Shown piece by piece: positions 34,110 to 43,264 of a DNA stretch of 64,000 nt. The DNA comes from Ectobius pallidus (Eukaryota; Arthropoda; Insecta; Blattodea; Ectobiidae), in assembly GCA_964059195.1 (NCBI GenBank), contig CAXKWD010000005.1, positions 40,563,825-40,627,824 on the forward strand. Reading direction: 5' to 3'. Numbering within the stretch: the first letter of the stretch is position 1; each line of letters begins with the position of its first letter. Both the position numbers and the translations under genes were made by a program. A model generated the notes under the pieces. That model saw only the letters and a program-made list of their open reading frames with translations, was not told the origin of the DNA and did not search any database.

Positions 34110-34690
34110 TTTCCTAGACTTTTTGAGCCCTTTTCGAAAATAAAAATCGGCCTTCGCTACAACGTGGCTTATAAGGGCATGTGCATATGTTTAAAATGTT
34201 GTGCAAATGGAACGTATCATCAGTATGATCTCGAGTCAGAACCAAATACTTTTCGATCAGTAAACGCTCCGTCCTTTAAACTGATTTTTATGCTCTTTCG
34301 AAGAATCAAAAATCGGGCTACGTCACGAACGACTTAAAAGGTCATGTTTGGAAGTTTAACATTTGCTGTCAATCGAACGTACCATTCCTACAACATGAAA
34401 AAATAAAGATAGGGCTCCGTTGTGACCTGACTTATAAGGTCGTATGCGATATAAAAAATCTAGTGTCAGTGGAATGTATCATCGCTTAGAACTTGCGTTA
34501 GAACCAAATGCAATCTTATCAGTGAATTATCTGCTTTTTAGGCTGATGTTTTGGCGTCCTTTTCGAAAATGAAAAGACGGTCACAGTCACGACTTTGCTT
34601 CTTAGTTCATGTGCTAATCTTAAAAATCTGGTGTCAATCACTTAGAACTCACGTTACAACCAAACGCTTTTTACCAGTAGGCCTATATGC
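34110..34690. repeat. Degenerate tandem array, ~160-bp period
   Basis: Four diverged units can be aligned by the block TTTTCGAAAATAAAAATCGG plus 'TTATAAGGGCATGTG' at about 34131, 34292, 34400 and 34560, with the third shortened. A second landmark, an 'AATGGAACGTATCATC' type word, follows in most units. The open frame at 34098-34337 is a by-product. Possibly an old satellite. Confidence 0.65.
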
Positions 34691-34995
34691 TGCGCTCCAA
34701 AAATGAGTGTTAGATTAAGTCAGGCAAATTTTAGTAATACATTAAGAATTAAGTAAACCTGTGAAAATATTTTCATCTAATCAAATGATAATAACCATAA
34801 CATGTAATAACTATGCATTCAAATAATTATTAGGTAGGCAACACAAGCAAACTAATAGGCCACTATATAGCCTACAGTGAGAAGTTGAGCAATTACAAAA
34901 GACTAGTTCTGTTCAGTGGACGTTAATTGGTAATATTAATCAGTGTTTGTTCAGTACGCACTAATATCATTTAGGCCTACCCTCAACTGAAAAAA

Positions 34996-35649
34996 TCCCT
35001 TTAGGCAGGCCTACAGGCGGAGGTAGATTTCGAAGTGCTTTTGGTTTAATTTATTGTCGCTGCATAGCACTCTTCTTCTTTAGCCTTGGCATGGCAAACC
35101 TGCAGTAAAGAGGAAGAGCCTACAATCAATTGTTTTGACAACAATAATAGGATATAATATTCTGGGAGGCCGTGCGCAAGATCAGCAATGAATAAAATTA
35201 GCAAAGCCGCTAAACAAGACAAAATTATGATATTATAATAATTCTTTCAAGTGTTATTATTTTCAAACATTAAAATCTCGCGTCATATGAGAGCTATCAA
35301 GAAACTATTCATTGATTTGTAGAGTACTCATCAAGAGCTTTTCAACGATACCCCACAAGACGTGGTTTCAAAAGTTTCGAATTTTCATCCCCCACCCTCA
35401 CTCGAACCCCCGAATCGTTGGTGTCACTGTAAACTCCATAGGGAGTACTCTAATTTATTCAAACAAAGTTTCCCTCTATACTTCATAGGGGCCGAGATAT
35501 ACATTTTTAAAAATTTCAACCCCCTCCCCCGACCACCCCCTTGGGCCAATTTTGCTCATTAACGAACTTGTCCGAACTATTGGGCCTAGAAATAACATAT
35601 TAAAATTTGGTTCAAATATCTTCAAAATTACGGCCGCTATCGTGTAAAG

Positions 35650-35684
<35 letters not shown>

Positions 35685-35821
35685 AATATCACAAAATTTT
35701 TTTTTGAACGGGCGGTGGTTTCGTACTTAGGGGAGCATGAAACGTAAAGATATGAAAGAATTTTTCGGAAATCATAAAGTGGTATCCACTGCAATAGGTA
35801 GATTTTCTTCGAAATCTACCT
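34996..35821. mobile_element. Helentron/HINE-like non-autonomous element, copy B (inverted relative to copy A)
   Basis: It starts TCCCTTTAGGCAGGCCTACA and ends with the hairpin AGGTAGATTTTC TTCGAAATCTACCT. It is the reverse complement of 6410-7258 over its whole length, with few substitutions and a shorter (TA)n. Its flanks are unrelated to the hAT that carries copy A, which fixes the element's boundaries: immediately after AAAAAA on one side and before AAAATG on the other. Confidence 0.7.
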
Positions 35822-35829
35822 AAAATGAA

Positions 35830-36960
35830 GACAATTCATATTACATTAATTGACACCGGGGCCTTGTTTCATAGAAGTTTTACACTCATATTATTAGCAA
35901 ATGCTTAATAATATTAGTTTTCTGTTTCATAAGAATATTTTCTAATTATATTCGTTATGAGTTCATGGCTCTAAATTATTAGTAAATATTGCTAATATTA
36001 TTAGTAAACTGTTTCATAGACTACAGAACTAATATAATTTACTGATAATATTAGGTGTTTTTCTATAAGTGTATAAGTGTAAGTTATACTCAAACCCATG
36101 TAATTCTGATTTCGTGATCTTAAAATTGTGGAAAATGAATCACACTGATTCAATTATCAATTTAGGAAAAGCTTACAAATGTTATCAGAGGAGTGTTTTG
36201 TCATAACAAGATTTTAGGATTTGAGGTTAGATTTTAGTACCACATAAGCCTAATGCTATCTTAAATAAGTGCCTGGTAGATTTATTCATTTCTTAGAGCT
36301 AGTTCTTATTTCTCCAATTATGAAGATATATGTGAGCAGTGCTGCTTTGAAATGGTATTTACAAAAAGACTAAGGAGGGAATAAAACACAAACAACAATC
36401 CAGACATAACCTCCAAATCAATCAGCTGACTAATGAACTAATAATATTAGTGAAGAGATTTTACGAGTAGTGTTCATATCTGCATGAAACATGATTTTGA
36501 TAAGTAAGATCTATACAGAGTGTCATGGCATGTGCCTGTGCCATCTAGGTTTGCTCGAATTTTTTATAGTCCATGTGAAATATGCCGAATATTGTAAGTA
36601 AAAACACACATTTGCATGCTATAATGATATTGTACATGTATATGTATAAATACAGGGGTGAGAAGTTTCTGTGCAATTATTTTGACTACTGACCGAGATT
36701 ACTTAAAACAATAAAAACTTTTGTGCTAAAGCTAAAGGTTTTGCCAGAAAGCATATTCAATGCTGAATCTTCTATGTGTGAATACTCCTCATGTGTTTGG
36801 AATTAGTGCTTGCAAAAACATAGACATATTCCATATTCTAAGAAAAATGGTCCTTTTATTCACTGTTCAAATTCGCCGCATAGTTAGAAAAAATAGTCAA
36901 ATGCGTGAATAATACGGAGATGAGGGTATGAAAAGAATGTTCATGTCGAGCAGAGCTATA
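35830..36960. other. No recognised gene
   Basis: AT-rich, with repeated TTATTAGTAAATATT-like words near 35900-36050. No frame or terminal repeat supported. Confidence 0.45.
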
Positions 36961-37039
36961 ACATAATATAAGCATTCATGAACCACAGAATTATTGTCTC
37001 TGTTGGACACTACATGAGAATACTATAGGAGAAAAATTC

Positions 37040-37112
37040 CTCCGACACTGGGACTTGAACCCAGGACCTTTGGCTATTCGCGCCAATGCTCTACCAACTG
37101 AGCTAAGCCGGA
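37040..37112 (-). repeat. tRNA-like sequence in left arm
   Basis: Reads TCCGGCT TA GCTC AGTTGGTA GAGC, then stem TTGGC, loop GCGAATA, stem GCCAA, variable AGGTC, T-arm CTGGG TTCAAGT CCCAG, and TGTCGGA G. The loop would put GAA as anticodon, but position 33 is C instead of T, and the acceptor stem has a T-T mismatch at its base. This looks like a tRNA-derived repeat rather than a working gene. Confidence 0.7.
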
Positions 37113-37270
37113 GTTCAATTCCCAGCGCCTGACGGAACCTCTCTCCTATGACTGATTGCCCTAATGGTCTACCTCACAGACAGACAAGCTATGTCATATG
37201 CAGTACTGTGAGGCACATTAATTAGTGATTTTTGTGACTGGGAGGTTCCGTCAGGCGCTGGGAATTGAAC

Positions 37271-37343
37271 TCCGGCTTAGCTCAGTTGGTAGAGCATTGG
37301 CGCGAATAGCCAAAGGTCCTGGGTTCAAGTCCCAGTGTCGGAG
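37271..37343 (+). repeat. tRNA-like sequence in right arm
   Basis: Identical to the left-arm copy in reverse. A-box-like TAGCTCAGTTGG and B-box-like GGGTTCAAGTCC are intact, so RNA polymerase III could still recognise it. Same unusual C33. Confidence 0.7.
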
Positions 37344-37427
37344 GAATTTTTCTCCTATAGTATTCTCATGTAGTGTCCAACAGAGACAATAATTCTGTGG
37401 TTCATGAATGCTTATATATCTATGTTA

Positions 37428-37675
37428 ACTGTACAATAACAGTGGGAGCCCGGTCACAAAAATCACTAATTAGTGTGCCTCACAGTACTGCATATGACAT
37501 AGCTTGTCTGTCTGTGAGGTAGACCATTAGGGCAATCAGTCATAGGAGAGAGGTTCCGTCAGGCGCTAGGAATTGAACTCCGGCTTAGCTCAGTTGGTAG
37601 AGCATTGGCGCGAATAGTCAAAGGTCCTGTGTTCAAGTCCCAGTGTCGGAGGAATTTTTCTCCTATAGTATTCTA
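37428..37675 (+). repeat. tRNA-like cassette, copy with full leader
   Basis: The leader starts CTGTACAATAACAGTGGGAG, runs through GGTTCCGTCAGGCGCTAGGA, then the tRNA-like part at 37579-37651 and the tail GAATTTTTCTCCTATAGTAT. Changes in the stems (GCCAA to GTCAA; CTGGG to CTGTG) show decay relative to the palindrome copies. The leader's GGAATTGAACTCC is, on the other strand, a second B-box-like word (GGAGTTCAATTCC). Confidence 0.8.
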
Positions 37676-37685
37676 TAACGTAATA

Positions 37686-37817
37686 TTTTCACTCTAAGAA
37701 CAAAGCTAAAGTAAACAAAAACCAGTACATCTGTCCCACTCTAAAATATTACTCTAAGACCTTAAAGGGGGGACATACTGTATTTTGTTTAATTTACCTC
37801 TGTTCTTAGAGTAAAAA
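37686..37817. mobile_element. Small MITE-like inverted repeat (~130 bp)
   Basis: Left end TTTTCACTCTAAGAACAAAG, right end TGTTCTTAGAGTAAAAAC, so about 18 bp of inverted end sequence. It contains AACCAGTACATCTGTC, a word shared with 18085-18168. No coding capacity. Confidence 0.55.
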
Positions 37818-37819
37818 CA

Positions 37820-38468
37820 AAATAGGTGTCGTAAACAAATACAAACTTAGTGATGTGAAACTTCCGCAAGAAGGAATGCCATACACAAGTAATGCAGCCT
37901 ACTTGTACTCTATATCGCGAGAGGTTTGGACAAGCAGCGTCAGTGTCTTTGCCACGATTTAAAAGGAATCATAAATAACTATTCCTCCATTCAATAATGG
38001 CACTCAAAACTTTAACACACTGAACTGTACGTATTTATTGTATTATTATTTGGCGATAGCTTGCCCTAGGACCGTATAATTAATCAATAACCTTAAGAGT
38101 CCCTAAGGAAATAAAAAGTTATAATATGGGAGCACTTGATTTTATAAATAAGTGAGAGACTTTCGAAAAGTTCATAACATATTTCGTTCAGGCCCATCAG
38201 AAAATTCCGACTATACTGTTTCTTAGATAATTTTTTGAAAAGGTTAAGAGTCTGTCTTGATTAAACATCAGTTTAAGAATCTAATGACATAAAGGTGAAT
38301 TAGACTCTTGATAAAAAATATGTCTCGTTGACATTTTGATAAAAAAACACCTCTTCAATAAATAAAACTTATAAGAAATGTAAATATGAAAACAAACTTT
38401 GAGAAAACTGCATTTAAGCTAAAAAATTGAGTACACTGTATTAAAATAAAAACAATATATTTATAACG

Positions 38469-38499
<31 letters not shown>

Positions 38500-39570
38500 C
38501 ATAGCAAAGTTTACATATTTTTACGAAATACATGCAAACTAGCTTAAACAAACTGTTTTCAGGACTGAATATAAATATAAATATACCAAGTCTGAGGTAC
38601 TGTGTAAATTATCAAGTATCAATAAAAAACATATATGCAACTACATTGTTGAAATTGGTAGCAATTTTTGCGAATGATTCTATAAAAAGCAGTAAGATAC
38701 ATGATAAACACTCAGCACGCGCAGACAACATAATGATTTTCAATCCTTCGAACGAGAAACGCACATAGGCTACAGTCAATATGTGTACTGTAAGTGCACT
38801 TACCACAAAGTAGAATATCTTTCTTGAAGCGTATAGCCTACTGTTGTGATAACTGCATCTTCAATTTCATTTCTAGGAGAGATTGATGCAATTTTTTTAT
38901 TCAAAATAGTTTAAATATATGACCAAAATATAGATCAAATTATAAGCCTATATGACAATGCATTTTAAAGTTTATATATTCACATAATAATTTTTCGTAT
39001 TTTGGTATAAAACAGAATAGGAGACCAACAACATGCAAGTTACGTTCGGAGCAAGTCTTTAAGCAATTACGGAGTTTCAGAAACACGAGCACACAGGTAG
39101 AGTCCCAAGCTACGACATTACGTCAATTTAGGGATAATCTCTGCAGTTCAAAGGTTAGCTTAACTCATAACAACTTGTCGTTCTGCTTGGACTTATTACA
39201 TTACGTTACTTGAATAAGTAAGCAGCAATGTGGCTATTAGGTGAAGTAGTCTAACACTCCTGAGGTCAGTAGGGGTCATAAGAGAAGGGGTGCAGAACTT
39301 AAGTATGCAGAGGGATTTATCTAAGTTGCAGTACAACTCCGCTTTCTCTTACCCCCAGTAGATTCAACAACAAAATATACATTAAAAATCCTCAAACTGA
39401 ATATGATCTCAACAAACAAGTTAATATTGTTTGCCTAATCGTATTGGAGAAGCGATGGGCTTACCACCTGTCCCTCTGCCCTCTCTCGGAAAATAAGCGT
39501 AACACAATTCACACAGGAAACAGAAACCTCCACTTGGAGGCCCTTCGTCCCCATAGGAGATACAGAATTC
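37820..39570. other. No recognised gene; A25 tract at 38475-38499
   Basis: AT-rich. The opposed frames at 38532-38806 have no family resemblance. A short stretch near 39515-39560 (CCTCCACTTGGAGGCCCTTC) recurs near 4415-4455, a hint of a dispersed repeat. Confidence 0.45.

Positions 39571-39573
<3 letters not shown>

Positions 39574-39619
<46 letters not shown>
39574..39619. repeat. (GA)n microsatellite
   Basis: About 23 GA units, uninterrupted. Confidence 0.95.
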
Positions 39620-39621
<2 letters not shown>

Positions 39622-39671
39622 GTATTGCATAAAATATAAAGAAAACTAACTGTAAAAATGTAATATTTTCA

Positions 39672-40095
39672 CCGCTGTGGGATAGAAGATGCGTTCAACT
39701 TTCTCAAGCAGTGGGCCCAAGTTCAATTCCTGGTCGGGACAAGTTTCATAGGTAGGGGTTTTTTTCTGAGAATTTTCCTCGCCTGTAAGATTAATTTCAT
39801 AAAATTATAGGCTCTTGTAGATTCCGAATGTCATTTGGCCTTCATTATCACTTTCATCCGTTCCTCGCTTTGTTCGGCATGAGTGTGTATATCTCGTGCT
39901 GTGTTCGTGTTGTCTCGGAGATGGATCCGGCATAATCTGATCACTTAACTGGGGAGGCCCTCCCTGTCCCTTATCCTGTCAGAAAAGTGTGTATGTGATC
40001 ACAAGAACTCCTTCCTCTTATAGGTCACGGTCTTATAAGACTCGGGCGGCATGGACCGCATAAACTTCCATACAACAGGCAGGTAAAACTCGATG
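39672..40095 (+). mobile_element. tRNA-derived SINE, family C, copy 1
   Basis: A degraded tRNA-like head (GCTGTGGGATAGAAGATGCG; B-box-like AGTTCAATTCC) is followed by GGGTTTTTTTCTGAGAATTT, CTCGCCTGTAAGATTAAT and, near the 3' end, CTCGGGCGGCATGGACCGCA followed by TAAAC. The same order of blocks is found at 57040-57730. It ends about 450 bp before the first receptor exon. Confidence 0.7.
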
Positions 40096-40547
40096 AAAGA
40101 AGAAAAAATGCTAGAATAATTTTAATTCACAACTGAATAACTGACCCTTGCTTGTGTTAGAATTAACCCACATGCAGATACAATTGTAATCCTGTGCAGA
40201 AGCCGAAATATTTTATAAGTTAACATAATATTCATGAAGAATTTAACTTATTTGTAGCCAACTATTTTCGTTATTTTTTCCGCTGAAAAGCATATCAGAA
40301 ACTTTTCTACCGACTTCAGGTTAATCTTGATTACATGACAATTTTATATGTAAGGGGAAATAACGTAATTTTATTTTTACCATTACTGTGCCTCTTTAAC
40401 TGTAAAAATGAAATAACTGAACTCTGTATCCAGAGATTGCAAATAGTGCTAATTTTTTATTTAATTTATTCTGAACTTATTGACTTCTTTTCTGAAATAT
40501 CCAGTACCATTTAAAATAAACAATTTTCGTTTTGTTTTAATTTGCAG

Positions 40548-40775
40548 GATACTGGCCATTCGGAGTGGTGTGGTGCAATGTGTATGTGACGTGTGATGTG
40601 CTGGCGTGTTCTGCGAGCATCATGCACATGTGCTTCATCAGCCTGGGTCGCTATCTAGGGATCCGCAACCCCCTCAAAACACGCCACGCGTATTCTACAA
40701 AACGACTAGTCGGCTTCAAGATAGCACTCGTCTGGCTGCTGTCTATGCTCGTATCGAGTTCTATAACATTGTTAG
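40548..40775 (+). CDS. 5-HT2-type serotonin receptor, exon with TM3, ICL2 and TM4 (partial gene)
   Basis: An internal exon between TTTGCAG and GTATGT, entered and left after codon base 1 (G|GA ... TTA G|). It encodes ECL1 (GYWPFG), then TM3 [20 protein letters not shown] with the disulphide Cys and the amine-binding Asp (CD), then [17 protein letters not shown] and TM4 [20 protein letters not shown] with its conserved Trp. Class A amine receptors normally carry DRY at the TM3 end; here it is GRY. TM4 and ICL2 look like insect 5-HT2 receptors, which bind serotonin at the plasma membrane and usually couple to Gq and calcium release. Exons for TM1-TM2 were not found upstream in the window. Alpha versus beta subtype is undecided, and another amine receptor is possible but less likely given the second exon. 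Confidence 0.85.
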
Positions 40776-41540
40776 GTATGTATAGGTATACAATTATGTT
40801 CATTAAATTTATGGTAGGCATCCACCTTATTCCCTCACATTACTTAAAATTGCTTTAATAAATATAGCGCAGAGCTTAAAAGAGAACCAGTTTTATGAAT
40901 TTTACTTACGGTATTTTACTTACGGTATGATGTATTCATAAAATTCCGAACAAAATTATAACTTACACTGTTCACTATGATAGGCCTATGTACATAATTT
41001 GATGCAAAAAATATCTTCATAAAATCACTTAACAGCTTCAGTAGTAAAAAACAGTAGATATAGCCTATATTGGTATTCGTATAAAAGTAAATTTCACTGC
41101 TGACTGTTGTAGGTCTATGCCTATATTTGTTTGATGCACAGTAACTTTGAATACACCTTAGTAAAATCGTATAACAGTTTCAGTAATAAAAACGATAAAA
41201 GTATATTCGGTGCTAATGGCAATCTTTACACTGTAAAATGTTTATGCGTGGAATATTGTCTCTATTATTTAACTTAACATTCACAGTATGTTGTCAGTAA
41301 ATACAATAAAATTAAATTGTAGTTATCATTCCTGATTGCTGCTGAATGATGGGTCTCTTTATAACCACGCTAATATTTTGTGGCTGGAGGATGCATTTCA
41401 GCACAAGGTGTGCTATCTTCAGATCCTATAATGCACATAAAAGGAAGTTAGTCAAAATAAATATAGCTTTTCTAATATATAACTTAATTATGGTTTACTA
41501 ACCATAAGAAGGAGATCTGTTCTTGTTGTAAGTAACTATA

Positions 41541-43220
41541 CCTTTTCAACTTCAAGTTGAGACTAAACAATTTCAAATTGAGAATAAACAATTTCAAATT
41601 GAGACTAAACAATATCAAGTTGAGACTAAACAATCTCAAATTGAGACTAAACAATTTCAAGTTGAGAATAATGAATTTTTAGCAAATAATAAACTAAATT
41701 GAAGTTAGGAGCACTTTATTGGATCTGAACTTACATAATAATGAAGTTTACTTATCATACTGTTTACATTTTTAAATATTGCAGTAAGGAGAAAAGTTAA
41801 CAAACAAGATTATTTTCTCTTACATAGGCATATCGTTCAAGTTTAAGGCATCAGGAACGAATTTAAGTATGTGAGATAGATATCTTGCGCAACTGTTAAC
41901 ATTTATGGTACCTAAGGCTTCTGCCATAATGTTTTCTAGCCGACGAAGACGATACTCAGTTTGAGATAAATTTCCCCTGTCTTCATCAACTAAAATCTGT
42001 GGCAATTGCACAGACAAACTTCGTTTAACAGCAGCTTTAAAACTGGACCACGCAAGCTCAATTGGGTTCAACATTGCACTGTAAGGACTCAACCTCAACA
42101 AGCTATGGTTTCTAAATTCTTCATCTGCGAAAACTGCTTCAACATTGCGATGACAAGGGGCATTGTCCATTACCAGAACTACACTTGAGTGATACATGTT
42201 TTGAGCTGCTCGCAGGCATTGACGTACGAATTCATTACATTCTGCCATTTTGAAAGAGCCTCTTCTGAATTCAGAGTAAATTAGTCCCAAATTACCAATG
42301 CAGCCTATAACGTGGACGTTATTCCCACGGGTGCCTGCTGATATGTACCTGCAACGTGTTCCTTTTTTAGAACGTCCTTGCCGTCGTTAAATAAATAAAT
42401 TGAATTTTTTTTCATCCATATATATTATGGGAATGTTCTGTGATTGATAATCCAAGAGCTGCCGCACATACTCACATCGTCTTGTTTTAGTTTCCTCGCT
42501 ATTGGTTCTTTCTGGCTCTCTGCGAATATCTTTCAATGTGAACATCAAACCATCCAAATGTTGCCGTAAACATTCGGTTGAGACACTAACATGATGGTCC
42601 TCTTCAAATTTTCTTTTAAGTTCTTTCAATGTCATTCTTGGAATTTTCTCTATATACCGCGTCATGACGGCCCGATGATCTTCCGTAATTTTCTCTCTTC
42701 TTTTAACACCACGTTGTCGTTGAGCTTGATTTTGATTTTTCACCCATCGATATGCAGTTGCTTTCTTCACCCCGAGTGCATTGGCCAGACCTCTCCAATC
42801 ACCATTAACTTATTGTTGAACACTGCACAAATTTGCTTTTTGATACTTTCAGATTCCCTTTTCTTCATATAAGGCATGATAACGGAGCGGAATTTGATAT
42901 GATACAATTCAAGCTTGTTCCTGTTTTAAATCACTGTTATCAAGCAAAACAATTGCCAGTTTCCTTTTGGATCTGTACCGATTGTCTTTTGGATCAGTTA
43001 GCATTGTTGTTCTGGTTCTATTGCTTGTTGACAGATGTCACTATGATACTGAATAGTATGAGAACAAAAATGTAATAGCTTGAATGTGATCATTTTCAAC
43101 TTGAAATTGTTTAGTCTCAATTTGAAATTGTCTAGTCTCAATTTGAAATTGTTTAGTCTCAATTTGAAATTGTTTAGTCTCAATTTGAAATTGTTTAGTC
43201 TCAACTTGAAGCTGAAAAGG
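41541..43220 (-). mobile_element. Tc1/mariner-superfamily element (1680 bp) with tandem-repeat inverted ends
   Basis: The ends are CCTTTTCAACTTCAAGTTGA and, inverted, CCTTTTCAGCTTCAAGTTGA, each followed by about six 21-bp units (CAATTTCAAATTGAGACTAAA), giving inverted repeats of about 130 bp (41541-41675 and 43088-43220). TA flanks both ends (41539-41540 and 43221-43222). A transposase gene on the minus strand fills the middle. The element is complete at both ends, but its gene carries one stop and one frameshift. Confidence 0.93.
41820..42877 (-). pseudogene. Tc1/mariner-type DDE transposase, one stop and one frameshift
   Basis: It starts at ATG 42877 (MPYMKKRESESIKKQICAVF). A frameshift near 42815 leads into the helix-turn-helix GLANALGVKKATAYRWVKN. 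The body runs to the first catalytic Asp in YMDEKKFNLF, is stopped by one TAA at 42387-42389, and continues in the same frame: GTRGNNVHVIGCIGNLGLIY, then the second Asp in VLVMDNAPCHRNVE, then SPYSAMLNPIELAWSSFKAA with the third acidic residue in NPIE. I count 35 residues between the second Asp and that Glu (DD35E). Total length is about 350 residues, usual for the superfamily. The enzyme would cut and paste the element at TA sites. With only two lesions it is the least decayed transposase in the window. Confidence 0.9.
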
Positions 43221-43264
43221 TATACATTACTGACAGATTAACATTTGGTCCTGTATATTTACGG

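Larger units (their letters stand above)
36966..37417. repeat. Long palindrome: two 176-bp arms, 100-bp spacer, with opposed tRNA-like sequences
   Basis: Arm 36966-37141 is the reverse complement of 37242-37417; I found no mismatch in the stretches I compared. Each arm holds a tRNA-like sequence (minus strand 37040-37112, plus strand 37271-37343), its tail (ATTCCTCC / GGAATTTTTC) and about 50 bp of unique flank beyond (CATTCATGAACCACAGAATT). The spacer 37142-37241 is the leader of the minus-strand cassette. The arrangement looks like an inverted duplication of one inserted cassette plus flank, with loss of one leader. The near-identity implies that it is recent or kept alike by conversion. 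Confidence 0.92.

Noticed and set aside
34098..34337. 79-codon open frame
   Set aside because: It lies across units of a degenerate tandem array and has no family resemblance.
37271..37343. A functional tRNA gene
   Set aside because: The cloverleaf is fair, but position 33 is not T, the acceptor base pair 7-66 is mismatched, and the sequence is dispersed with a conserved non-tRNA leader, so a tRNA-derived repeat is likelier.
42998..43204. Frame encoding repeated LNNFKLR
   Set aside because: Translation of the 21-bp units in the transposon's inverted end.
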